A stretch of 64,000 nt of DNA. Source: Evansella halocellulosilytica. GTDB lineage: Bacteria; Bacillota; Bacilli; Bacillales; Salisediminibacteriaceae. Below the pieces are notes generated by a model that worked only from the letters and a program-made list of their open reading frames with translations, was not told where the DNA came from and did not search any database. The translations under genes and the position numbers were made by a program. Positions 1 through 7,488 of the stretch are shown here, in pieces; position 1 is the first letter of the stretch, and every line of letters begins with the position of its first letter. Location: contig NZ_NIST01000001.1 in assembly GCF_002335745.1 (NCBI RefSeq), forward strand, positions 2,142,039-2,206,038. The letters are read 5' to 3'.

Positions 1-191
1 CAAGTTCTTCGAAAAATCAGGACTGATTTCGTTGGAAAGTCTTCTCACCGCTCGTTCCTAACTTAAGAGTGAAATTAATCTCTAACTCACTCCCGGGTAT
101 GGGGAACTAACGAAGGGAAAGCCGGATGCGGGAAATCTGCACGTCCGGTTTGATGAGGGGTCCGAGGGCGAAAGCCCTCGTCCTACTCTAC
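1..191 (+). ncRNA. 3' end of a group II intron (domains V and VI)
   Basis: Positions about 118-151 fold as a domain V hairpin: an AGC triad followed by CCGGA, closed by TCCGG, with a GGAAAT-type internal loop. Positions 152-191 fold as domain VI, with a GAGGGC/GCCCTC stem capped by GAAA. An unpaired A at about 185 lies seven bases before a 3' end reading CTCTAC, as expected for the branch-point adenosine. The rest of the intron lies outside the window. A GAGGAGT/ACTCCTC hairpin (198-224) follows in the 3' exon. Bacterial class C introns often sit next to terminator hairpins, so class C is plausible but not proven. Confidence 0.75.
2..61 (+). CDS. C-terminal end of the intron-encoded reverse transcriptase/maturase (partial)
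   Basis: The second frame is open from the window edge to a TAA at 59-61 and reads KFFEKSGLISLESLLTARS. It stops about 60 bases before intron domain V, which is where the open reading frame of a group II intron normally ends. Only 19 residues are visible and no catalytic motif is included, so the assignment rests mainly on position. The RT and maturase domains, if intact, lie upstream of the window. Confidence 0.4.
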   Translation, partial: KFFEKSGLISLESLLTARS

Positions 192-281
192 TGTGAGGAG
201 GAGTGTTTCTCAAAACAACTCCTCGTTTCGTCATAATAATCGAATCACTCTTGCCTTTCAATGTCAGACTGATTTAAACGA

Positions 282-1832
282 TTAAGTTGGATTCGTTTGT
301 TCATCTGTCTTTTTCAATTTATCTCTTACTCGTTTGCGTTCTTTACCAGGACTTGGCTTCGGTTTTACTTCTGCTTTAAAGGCTTTTAGCATAGAAAGTG
401 ACACGACGAACAGGACGAGAGTTAAAGGAAAGGCACTGACAATGATCGCTGTTTGCATCGCTTCCAGACCACCGGTTGCCATTAGTACAACAGCAGAAGC
501 GGCTAAGATGATTCCCCAGATATATTTAACGATGTTTGGGGGCTCTGTGCTTCCGTTTGTTGTTTGCATTCCAAGTACAAATGTTGCTGAATCAGCAGAC
601 GTAATAAAAAATGTACTAATGAGAAAGATCGTGATTGTTGCAAGAATACCGCTGAATGGCAGCTGCTCGTAAACGAAGAATAGTGCCGTTTCAATGGCTT
701 GTCCTGACACGTCGAGTCCCATCGTGTATTCGTAAAAGATTCCTGTACCGCCAAAAACACAGAACCATAACGTACAAACGAGTGTCGGCGCAACTAAGAC
801 AGCAATAACAAACTCACGAATCGTCCTCCCTTTAGAAACGCGGGCAATAAATGTTCCGACGAATGGTGACCAGGCGATCCACCAAGCCCAATAAAAGATC
901 GTCCATCCTTGAAGCCAAGCAGCATTTCCTTCATCAAAGGGTGATAAACGCAAACCCATCGCAGGAATATTTTGTATGTAACTGCCTAATGTTGTAGTAA
1001 ATAGGTCTAATAAGAAGATTGTCGGACCAAGAATAATGACGGCAATGAATATAATGCTCGCCAAAGCCATATTCGTATTACTTAAGTATTTAATCCCTTT
1101 TCTGATCCCTGTACCTGCGCTAATTAAAAAAAGCAATGTAACGATGGCAATAATCGTAAATTGAATCGAAAAATTGTTTGGAATCCCAGTTAAATAGCTT
1201 AATCCTCCATTGATTTGGGCAGCACCTAATCCAAGGGATGCACATACCCCGAAGATTGTCGCGAAAACGGCGACAATATCAATGATAACGCCAGCTTTCC
1301 CTTTGACGCGGTCGCCAAGTAAAGGACGCAACGTGGCACTCATAAGCCCTGGATACCCTTTTCGAAACTTAAAATATGCGAGTGCAAGCGCAATGATCGC
1401 ATAAATCGCCCATGCATGAAACCCCCAATGAAGGTATGTATAGCGTAAGCTCATAATCGCTGCTTCACCTGTATCTCCTTCAATAAATGGAGGATTGGCA
1501 AAGTGTGAAATTGGTTCTGATACACCGAAGAATAATAACCCAATCCCCATCCCGGCACTAAATAACATCGCAAACCACGTTGGACGGCTGAATTCAGGTT
1601 GATCTTCGTCTTTACCGAGCTTGATTTTTCCATACTTACTGAAAATGAGAAAAAGAGCAAAAACTAAAAAGAACGTAGCTGCGATTTGATAAAACCAGCC
1701 GAAATTTTGCATGAAAAACCCTAGTGTCACATCCATAACACTTTCCAAGTGACCAGGTGCGAGCACGCCCCAAAGAACAAAAATAACCGAGATAACAATC
1801 GCAATCCAAAAAACAGTCGTTACTTTATTCAT
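282..1832 (-). CDS. opuD: BCCT-family glycine betaine transporter (OpuD-like)
   Basis: A 516-residue membrane protein beginning MNKVTTVFWIAIVIS. Twelve hydrophobic segments are expected in this family. The betaine-type glycine motif GMGIG occurs in SAGMGIGLLFFGVSEP, and the BCCT signature GWTIFYWAWWIAWSPFVGTF is present. Length and sequence closely resemble B. subtilis OpuD (about 512 aa), a sodium-coupled glycine betaine importer for osmoprotection. The open frame extends upstream to 2081, but the ATG at 1832 has a good AAGGAGGC site and the extension has no membrane character. The C-terminal tail is short and charged (KERKRVRDKLKKTDEQ). Exact substrate range (betaine, choline, ectoine) cannot be settled by eye. 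Confidence 0.9.
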   Translation of the reverse strand: MNKVTTVFWIAIVISVIFVLWGVLAPGHLESVMDVTLGFFMQNFGWFYQIAATFFLVFALFLIFSKYGKIKLGKDEDQPEFSRPTWFAMLFSAGMGIGLLFFGVSEPISHFANPPFIEGDTGEAAIMSLRYTYLHWGFHAWAIYAIIALALAYFKFRKGYPGLMSATLRPLLGDRVKGKAGVIIDIVAVFATIFGVCASLGLGAAQINGGLSYLTGIPNNFSIQFTIIAIVTLLFLISAGTGIRKGIKYLSNTNMALASIIFIAVIILGPTIFLLDLFTTTLGSYIQNIPAMGLRLSPFDEGNAAWLQGWTIFYWAWWIAWSPFVGTFIARVSKGRTIREFVIAVLVAPTLVCTLWFCVFGGTGIFYEYTMGLDVSGQAIETALFFVYEQLPFSGILATITIFLISTFFITSADSATFVLGMQTTNGSTEPPNIVKYIWGIILAASAVVLMATGGLEAMQTAIIVSAFPLTLVLFVVSLSMLKAFKAEVKPKPSPGKERKRVRDKLKKTDEQTNPT

Positions 1833-1891
1833 ACAATAAAGCCTCCTTCCCTCACTAGTCTTTGAACATTCAACATTTTTATGTAGCGAAG

Positions 1892-1939
1892 TTCGTTCGA
1901 CAAGTGCCTTCGTTCGACAAGTGCCTGGCACTTGTCGAA
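1892..1939. repeat. Dispersed palindrome, TTCGACAA-arm type, with tandem half copy
   Basis: Positions 1913-1939 form a 27-bp perfect palindrome: arm TTCGACAA, core GTGCCTGGCAC, arm TTGTCGAA. Just before it a 17-bp unit (TTCGTTCGACAAGTGCC) occurs twice in tandem at 1892-1908 and 1909-1925. It lies between the divergent transporter and AraC genes. Nine related copies occur elsewhere in the window. Confidence 0.9.
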
Positions 1940-2040
1940 TAAGATATAATGAGGGGGAATCGGTCAGACAATTTTGTGCACGAAAAGTCGGATCAACTTT
2001 TTCAGGTCCTGATATTCTTTTGATAAAGGAGGTCATACAC

Positions 2041-2913
2041 ATGGATTTGCTTAAAAATGTGAATGGGGCAATTGAGTACATCGAAGAAAACCTTACGAAT
2101 GATATTGACTTTAAAAAGGTAGCCAGTCTTGCTCTTTGCTCGGAATACCATTTTAAAAGGATGTTTTCCTTTCTTGCCGGTGTCTCACTATCAGAGTATA
2201 TTCGTCGCAGACGTCTTACCCTAGCAGCTTTTGAACTGAAAGGTAATGAGGGAAGAATTATCGATGTCGCGATAAAATACGGGTATAATTCTGCTGACTC
2301 ATTTGCGAGAGCGTTTCAAAAAATGCACGGGATTTCCCCTTCTGATGCAAGAGATAATGGCCAGTCACTTAAAGCTTATCCACGTATGACTTTCCAATTA
2401 TCAATCGAAGGAGGAAATGAAATGAACTATCGAATTGAAGAAAAAGATGCATTCCGTATCGTCGGAATCATGAAAAGAGTTCCTATCATTTTTCACGGGG
2501 TGAATCCCGAAATTGCTGAAATGTGGAAGAGCTTAAGTGAGGAAGACTTTGAGAAACTTAAACAGTTATCGAATGTTGAACCAAGTGGACTGATCAGTGC
2601 ATCCACAAATTTTTCTGAAGGAAGAATGGAGGAAAAAGGAGAGCTCGATCATTATATTGGTGCCGCGACAACGAAGGAGTGTCCAGATCATTTAACAAAA
2701 CTTGAAGTCTCTGCTTCAACTTGGGCTGTATTTGAAGCTGTCGGTCCTTTTCCTGACACATTGCAAGACGTGTGGGGACGCATTTATTCCGAATGGTTTC
2801 CATCTTCAAACTATGAACAAGTAGAAGGACCGGAAATCCTCTGGAATGAAGACAAAGATTTAGAATCGCCAACGTTCAAAAGTGAAATATGGATTCCAGT
2901 CGTGAAAAAGTAA
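2041..2913 (+). CDS. AraC-family regulator with GyrI-like effector domain
   Basis: A 290-residue protein with an N-terminal AraC double helix-turn-helix (residues about 8-105; [15 protein letters not shown] and [20 protein letters not shown]) and a C-terminal AraC_E_bind/GyrI-like ligand domain (about 130-290, starting [16 protein letters not shown]). This order matches small-molecule-sensing regulators such as B. subtilis YdeE. The ATG at 2041 has an AAAGGAGGT site. The open frame continues upstream to 1921, but that part is a dispersed palindrome and is not coding. A strong terminator follows directly. The next gene is a truncated ABC permease, so any original target operon may have been rearranged. 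Confidence 0.88.
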   Translation: MDLLKNVNGAIEYIEENLTNDIDFKKVASLALCSEYHFKRMFSFLAGVSLSEYIRRRRLTLAAFELKGNEGRIIDVAIKYGYNSADSFARAFQKMHGISPSDARDNGQSLKAYPRMTFQLSIEGGNEMNYRIEEKDAFRIVGIMKRVPIIFHGVNPEIAEMWKSLSEEDFEKLKQLSNVEPSGLISASTNFSEGRMEEKGELDHYIGAATTKECPDHLTKLEVSASTWAVFEAVGPFPDTLQDVWGRIYSEWFPSSNYEQVEGPEILWNEDKDLESPTFKSEIWIPVVKK

Positions 2914-2919
2914 TGACAT

Positions 2920-2963
2920 AAAAGCCGAGTGGTGAGGGGGAAACCTCAATCCACTCGGCTTTT
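2920..2963 (+). terminator. Intrinsic terminator after the AraC gene
   Basis: A 12-bp GC-rich stem, AAAGCCGAGTGG paired with CCACTCGGCTTT, ends in TTTT. It abuts the truncated permease fragment. Confidence 0.9.
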
Positions 2964-2971
2964 AACATGAG

Positions 2972-3451
2972 TTGTCGACCTGTTTCACAATATTAATTTT
3001 TGGCGGAACGATCATAGCGCTACTGTCTTCCATTGCAATTCGTGAACGGAAATATGAAATCGGTGTTTTACGTGCAATGGGTATGAAAAAGCATAAAGTC
3101 GCTCTCGGTCTTTGGTCAGAGATGCTGATCATTACTTGCCTCTGCTTAGTTGTCGGTTTGACTGCCGGTACGATCATTGCTCAACCTGTAACAGATGTAT
3201 TACTTAATCATCAGATTGAAGCTGCTGAAGCATCGTCTCAGCCTTCAAGTCCAATGGGGGGCATGGTGATGGGAGGAAATATAATGAATTCAGATGCGGA
3301 GCCGCTTCAAGATATTCATATTTCACTTGGTTTTAATACGATGCTCCAAGTGATCGGAATCGGCTTGTTGCTGGCGTCGCTAGCTGCACTTATCTCAATT
3401 AGAAAAATTACACGATACGAACCAATAAAAATTCTCATGGAAAGAAATTAA
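2972..3451 (+). pseudogene. 5'-truncated ABC transporter permease (FtsX/MacB type)
   Basis: The 159 residues match only the C-terminal part of an FtsX/MacB-type permease. They include a transmembrane helix followed by RERKYEIGVLRAMGMKKHKV, the conserved cytoplasmic EIGVLRAMG motif, then helices at about 47-70 and 120-145 and a terminal RYEPIKILMERN. Family members are usually 380 or more residues. An in-frame TAA at 2963-2965 closes the frame upstream, inside the preceding terminator. The only near start is TTG 2972, which has no ribosome binding site. The extracellular domain and first helix are missing, apparently by deletion joining this fragment to the end of the AraC gene. It is probably nonfunctional although its ATPase partner is intact. 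Confidence 0.8.
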
Positions 3452-3464
3452 GGAGGAATATCGG

Positions 3465-4136
3465 ATGAGTGTTTTAGAAGTAAAAGACGTATCATACTGC
3501 TATGATGGAACGAAAAAGGATGTCCTAAAAGATATCAATGTAGCGTTCGATAACTGGAAGGTGTATACGATTGTCGGGAAATCCGGATCAGGAAAATCTA
3601 CTTTATTGTCTCTCATTTCGGGATTAGATATATGTAAGAACGGAGAGATTTTGTACGGCGGTACGAGCTTGAAAAAAATCAACCGAGATGAATACCGTTC
3701 AAAAAGAATTGGTGTGATCTTTCAAGGGTTTAATTTATTGACGAATGCAACTGCTGTTGAAAACATCGTACTTTCGATGAACATTAGCGGCAGGAAAGAA
3801 AAGGACAAAAAAGCAACCGCATATGAACTCTTACAAAAGGTCGGTATTGATAAGGAAACGGCTGCACGAAAAATATTGAAGCTTTCAGGTGGGGAACAGC
3901 AACGGGTAGGTATTGCCCGTGCTTTATCTCACAATCCAGACGTTATTATTGCTGATGAACCGACTGGAAATTTGGACCGTGATACAGAAGCAGAAGTGTT
4001 AAAGATTTTGACCTCACTCGCCCACAATGAAGGGAAATGTGTCATCATCGTCACACACTCAAAGAAAGTAACATCGATTGCTGATGAGGTTTGGGGAATA
4101 AATGCCGGAAGGTTGTTGCAAATCGATAACAAATAG
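3465..4136 (+). CDS. ABC transporter ATPase, MacB/LolD-like
   Basis: A 223-residue nucleotide-binding subunit with Walker A GKSGSGKST (about residue 37), Q-loop VIFQGFNLL, signature LSGGEQQR, Walker B VIIADEPTGNLD and H-loop IVTHS. Subunits of this size partner with FtsX/MacB-type permeases in antimicrobial peptide or lipoprotein export. An AAGGAGGA site precedes the ATG, 13 bases after the permease fragment. It lies with a permease that has lost its N-terminal half and a small membrane protein, so the transporter as encoded here is probably inactive unless the ATPase serves another permease. Confidence 0.9.
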   Translation: MSVLEVKDVSYCYDGTKKDVLKDINVAFDNWKVYTIVGKSGSGKSTLLSLISGLDICKNGEILYGGTSLKKINRDEYRSKRIGVIFQGFNLLTNATAVENIVLSMNISGRKEKDKKATAYELLQKVGIDKETAARKILKLSGGEQQRVGIARALSHNPDVIIADEPTGNLDRDTEAEVLKILTSLAHNEGKCVIIVTHSKKVTSIADEVWGINAGRLLQIDNK

Positions 4137-4187
4137 CAAATAGGTGTTTTAACATTTCAGACAAATCGTCCAGAAAGGCAGTTGAAT

Positions 4188-4547
4188 ATGAACAATAAAA
4201 AAATTTCAATCATTAGTGTTACGTTGTTCGGTCTTGCAGGCTTACTTTTCCTTTATACTGTATGGGGGATATACCATTCATACAAATATATAACAGAAAT
4301 GATCGAATTAAATCAGTTGACAGTGAGCGGGAATGTGTACGATATTGTGACCTTCTATATGACGAATAGCGGACAATATGCAATTTTTTCGATCATCCTC
4401 TTTATACTAGGGTGGCTGTTACAAAATCAGTATATAGAACAGAAGAATAATAGAGAGCCGGTAGTGATAACTAAAGCTGAAGTTGATGATAATTCGACGG
4501 ATGAAGAAGAGGATTTTGAGGTGTGGTTTAGAAATAACGAGCAGTGA
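4188..4547 (+). CDS. Small two-helix membrane protein of unknown function
   Basis: A 119-residue protein with two hydrophobic segments (residues about 6-28 and 62-80) and a strongly acidic cytoplasmic tail (DDNSTDEEEDFEVWF). The start is taken as ATG 4188, preceded by a weak GAAAGG site; an in-frame TTG at 4182 is less likely. It follows the ABC ATPase by about 50 bases and may belong to the same transcript. I do not recognise a family. A helper subunit of the neighbouring transporter is a guess from position only. Confidence 0.6.
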   Translation: MNNKKISIISVTLFGLAGLLFLYTVWGIYHSYKYITEMIELNQLTVSGNVYDIVTFYMTNSGQYAIFSIILFILGWLLQNQYIEQKNNREPVVITKAEVDDNSTDEEEDFEVWFRNNEQ

Positions 4548-4757
4548 GAAAGGCTTTTGAAAAGTAAGATATAGTCGTAGTAATCACTGGTTAGGTTTTA
4601 CGCTAAAAAATTATTTATCTTATAAAAAATTTAATAATCTTCGAATATAGAAGTTATCCTGTAAAAATCTTGGATAATTCTAATGTAACTGACCATACCC
4701 AAACGGTACAAGGGGCTCTTGCCACGCGGTATGAGTACTATTGATCGAAGCGGTTTG

Positions 4758-4786
4758 TTGACTTTTCCGTGCAAGGATCTTATAAT
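4758..4786 (+). promoter_or_regulatory. Sigma-A promoter of the ABC-F leader
   Basis: TTGACT (4758-4763), a 17-base spacer and a perfect TATAAT (4781-4786) place the transcript start near 4793. That start is about 435 bases upstream of the ABC-F gene, leaving an unusually long leader. Confidence 0.85.
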
Positions 4787-4830
4787 AGCATCTGATATTA
4801 AACGATAAATTTAAGGAGGATTATTAAAAA

Positions 4831-4878
4831 ATGTTACCATCCAGAATTCGATTCCGAACTTTGAACTCGTTAATTTAA
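4831..4878 (+). CDS. Leader peptide resembling ErmDL, upstream of ABC-F gene
   Basis: A 15-codon reading frame, MLPSRIRFRTLNSLI, starts 11 bases after a strong AAGGAGG site and about 40 bases after the predicted transcription start. RIRFRTLN closely parallels RLRFPTLN of the ErmD/ErmK leader peptide MTHSMRLRFPTLNQ (recalled from literature). It contains two overlapping Arg-X-Arg motifs (RIR, RFR), the +X+ signature known for macrolide-dependent ribosome arrest. Codons 10-12 overlap an 8-base sequence, CTTTGAAC (4859-4866), able to pair with GTTCAAAG just after the stop codon. This suggests that translation of the peptide influences leader folding. The regulatory role is inferred. Confidence 0.75.
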   Translation: MLPSRIRFRTLNSLI

Positions 4879-4973
4879 TACGTTCAAAGGCTCTGCTTGT
4901 GGATGCAGAGTAAACGGGATCAGTCTGTCCTTTTTTAATAATCTTCATACTCATTATATTATGTACAATGTGG

Positions 4974-5005
4974 AGAAAGGCGGCTCGTTCTGCCTTTCTT
5001 TATTT
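4974..5005 (+). terminator. Leader terminator 2
   Basis: AGAAAGGC and GCCTTTCT form a perfect 8-bp stem around a 10-base loop, followed by TTATTTTTAT. It lies between the leader peptide and the ABC-F gene. Confidence 0.8.
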
Positions 5006-5158
5006 TTATTTGAATTGAATTTACAAAAGCAGGTTATTTCTTGATCATAATATTCCGGGTCGTGATGAATACTCTGCTTTAGAAAAAAATTTATGTGACA
5101 GTTCCTGAGCTTTTTCCTTATTCAAATATAGATAGGTTTACTTCCGTTTACTCTCGAG

Positions 5159-5190
5159 CACAGGCAGATTTGCCTGTGATTTTTTAATTT
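5159..5190 (+). terminator. Leader terminator 3
   Basis: CACAGGCA and TGCCTGTG form a perfect 8-bp stem with a GATT loop, followed by ATTTTTTAATTT. It ends about 40 bases before the ABC-F start codon, so full-length mRNA requires read-through. Confidence 0.85.
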
Positions 5191-5227
5191 CAAGATTTTA
5201 TTCAAAATAAACTGGAGGTAATGAGTA

Positions 5228-6694
5228 ATGGAAAGGGTATTAATAGAATTGGAAAAAGTTGAACTTTCACTTTTAGATAAAGTGATATTAGATATTCCGC
5301 GGCTCGCGATTCATCAATTTGATCGGATCGGGATCGTTGGGAAAAATGGTGCTGGAAAAAGTACGTTATTAAAGCTGATCGATGGAAAAATAAAACCAAA
5401 TAAAGGTCAAATCCATCGTTCTACTAGCTTTGCCTATTTTGATCAACTCGAGTCACCGATTGAAAAAGAGGCAGATTATGAAATGTTGGGCAAACTTTCG
5501 GTACCCCAAAGAGGCGTTGAACATTTAAGCGGTGGTGAACAAACACGGATGAAGTTAGCCCAATTGTTTTCCGAATACCATGAAGGGTTATTAATCGATG
5601 AGCCGACGACTCATCTCGATGCATCAGGTACTCAATTTTTCATCGATGAATTGATGTATTATTATGGTGCGCTTGTTCTCGTCAGCCATGACCGATATGT
5701 GTTAGATCAACTCGTTACGAAAATTTGGGAAGTGGAAGACGGGACAGTAAAGGAATATACAGGAAATTATTCAGAGTATGTCACTCAAAAAGAGCTTGAA
5801 CGAAAACAGCAGCAAGAGCAGCACGAAAAGTATGTAAAAGAAAAGAACCGCCTTTTTAAAGCAGCTGAGGAAAAGAAGAAAAAGGCGGAGAAAATTACGC
5901 AAGCAAGTGGCAGCATGTCAAAAAAGGACACGAAAGCGACAGCAAATCGAATGTTTATGACGAAATCAAAGGGAACGAGTGAAAAATCCGTTCATCGAGC
6001 AGCGAAAGGACTGGAGCAGCGAATCGAACAGCTTGAAGTTGTCGAAGCACCTGAAAAGGAACAAACAATTCGTTTTCAACAGCCAGTTGCTCTTAAGCTG
6101 CACAATAAGTTTCCGATTATGGCCGATCGATTAACGCTGAATGCCGGAGATAATGTGATTTTAAACGAAGCAAGCTTTCAATTTCCATTAGGCAGTACGA
6201 TTGCGATAACTGGAGAAAACGGTGCAGGAAAAACAACACTTCTTCGTTACATTAAGGAGCATGGAGAAGGTATTACGATTTCTCCGAAGGCTGTCATTGG
6301 CTCATATGAACAAATGGGATACCAATTTAAGAAAGACAAAACGGTTCTAGACTATATGAAGGAAAACAGTGACTATGATGAAAGTAAAATCCGTGCATGC
6401 TTACATGCAATGAATTTTACCGGAAACGATATTCGGAAAAAAGTTAGGAATCTAAGCGGTGGAGAGGCAATCCGTCTCGTGTTGTGTCAACTTTTTTTAG
6501 GAAGGTACAATATACTCATTTTAGATGAACCGACAAATTTTTTAGACGTCTTTTGTATTGAAGCGTTGGAGAAGTTTTTGACAGCATATGAAGGAACAGT
6601 GCTCTTAGTCTCACATGATCGTACGTTTATTGACCGAGTTGCCGATCATATTTATGTCATTGAAGACAAACAGCTTAAATTAAAAAAATCTTAA
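5228..6694 (+). CDS. ABC-F ribosomal protection protein (Vga/VmlR/Msr type)
   Basis: A 488-residue soluble twin-ATPase without membrane segments. Domain 1 has Walker A GKNGAGKST, signature LSGGEQTR and Walker B LLIDEPTTHLD. A charged linker follows (about residues 180-270, with KQQQEQHEKYVKEKNR and KKKKAEK helices). Domain 2 has GENGAGKTT, LSGGEAIR and LILDEPTNFLD. The linker helix pair that reaches the peptidyl transferase centre is the antibiotic-resistance determinant in this family. Such proteins displace macrolides, lincosamides, streptogramins A or pleuromutilins. ATG 5228 follows GGAGG by nine bases. The attenuator leader with an ErmDL-like peptide suggests macrolide/ketolide induction, but the drug spectrum cannot be read from sequence. 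Confidence 0.9.
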   Translation: MERVLIELEKVELSLLDKVILDIPRLAIHQFDRIGIVGKNGAGKSTLLKLIDGKIKPNKGQIHRSTSFAYFDQLESPIEKEADYEMLGKLSVPQRGVEHLSGGEQTRMKLAQLFSEYHEGLLIDEPTTHLDASGTQFFIDELMYYYGALVLVSHDRYVLDQLVTKIWEVEDGTVKEYTGNYSEYVTQKELERKQQQEQHEKYVKEKNRLFKAAEEKKKKAEKITQASGSMSKKDTKATANRMFMTKSKGTSEKSVHRAAKGLEQRIEQLEVVEAPEKEQTIRFQQPVALKLHNKFPIMADRLTLNAGDNVILNEASFQFPLGSTIAITGENGAGKTTLLRYIKEHGEGITISPKAVIGSYEQMGYQFKKDKTVLDYMKENSDYDESKIRACLHAMNFTGNDIRKKVRNLSGGEAIRLVLCQLFLGRYNILILDEPTNFLDVFCIEALEKFLTAYEGTVLLVSHDRTFIDRVADHIYVIEDKQLKLKKS

Positions 6695-6720
6695 AAGGTA
6701 ACGGTTGAATCAGAACTTAG

Positions 6721-6764
6721 ATCGCATGAATTTCCAGGTCGGAAACTTCATGCGATTGTTTTAG
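6721..6764 (+). terminator. Terminator after the ABC-F gene
   Basis: ATCGCATGAA/TTCATGCGAT with an inner TTTCC/GGAAA pairing forms a long stem followed by TGTTTTAG. Confidence 0.8.
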
Positions 6765-6927
6765 ATTTTTAGTTAAAACCTTTTTAGAAATAAAGGTGTT
6801 TGGAAAATGTTGCTAGAATAAAAGAGTATTAACGTTGTAAATCAGTACTAGAAGAAGCGATTTTAGTTTTGACTCTGATTATCAAATAGACTCAATAATA
6901 GATTCTATAAAAAGGTGGAATGAAACG

Positions 6928-7395
6928 GTGGTTAAGCACATCTTTTCTACAATAATTGTATTAGCTTTTTTGGTAGGGTGTACAGATGAAGAGTCAAGTA
7001 ACACCAAAGAGGAAAACGATAAGTGGGAACGATCTCCAACTTTTGTTTCTGCAAATAGGGAGATGGTGGGCATAGAAGGAAAAGTAGGATTACTTGGTGG
7101 GGACTTCGTTGCTAATGAAGAATCCAAGCAGATGTGGCATTTTTGGGGAGATAGCGAATTCCTCTTTGAGAATTATTTTATTGTAGAAGCCACTCATGAA
7201 GATACGGATATAGTCATTGATTTATTTAGATTAACCCCCTCAGGTCCAAACAATGGAGCTGATGCTCATCAACCATCTAGTATAGAACTCCCTGAAACAG
7301 GGGGATGGAAACTTGACGTTTATTTTTATGATAAACATGAAAACGATCCTGATGAGAAAGGTTTATTCGAAACGATCGTTATTGAAGTTAAGTAA
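6928..7395 (+). CDS. Putative lipoprotein, DUF4871-like
   Basis: A 155-residue exported protein with an N-terminal signal peptide and lipobox (LAFLVGC, cysteine at about residue 18), so it is likely anchored to the outer face of the membrane. The body contains MVGIEGKVGLLGG and KQMWHFWGDSEFL, resembling the MWHFWG motif I associate with DUF4871/YhfM-type Bacillus lipoproteins (from memory). The start is GTG 6928 with AAAGGTGG nine bases upstream. An ATG at 6920 is in another frame and closes quickly. No function is known. It appears monocistronic. Confidence 0.72.
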   Translation: MVKHIFSTIIVLAFLVGCTDEESSNTKEENDKWERSPTFVSANREMVGIEGKVGLLGGDFVANEESKQMWHFWGDSEFLFENYFIVEATHEDTDIVIDLFRLTPSGPNNGADAHQPSSIELPETGGWKLDVYFYDKHENDPDEKGLFETIVIEVK

Positions 7396-7488
7396 GGTTA
7401 TGGATGTTATTCTTATGCCCCCACCTTGCGCCCTCCGTTACGTCATCAGTTAACATGAATTTAACTCTAATACGAAAGGGTGTTGTAA

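Larger units (their letters stand above)
4793..5227 (+). promoter_or_regulatory. Attenuator-type leader region of the ABC-F gene
   Basis: This 435-base stretch holds the leader peptide, a CTTTGAAC/GTTCAAAG pairing (4859-4866 with 4882-4889), a CTCTGC/GCAGAG hairpin flanked by AAAGG and CCTTTTTT (4886-4935) that may form a first terminator, and two clear terminators at 4974-5005 and 5159-5190. Multiple terminators between a promoter with leader peptide and an antibiotic-resistance gene are typical of drug-induced transcription attenuation, as known for ermK and for vmlR/lmo0919-type genes. Which structure the stalled ribosome favours cannot be decided by hand. Confidence 0.7.

Noticed and set aside
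1921-2040. Upstream extension of the AraC reading frame (MPGTCRIRY...)
   Set aside because: It is translated palindrome sequence without a ribosome binding site; ATG 2041 has AAAGGAGGT at the right distance.
1833-2081. Upstream extension of the BCCT transporter frame
   Set aside because: It has no membrane character, overlaps the palindrome and the AraC start, and ATG 1832 has an AAGGAGGC site.
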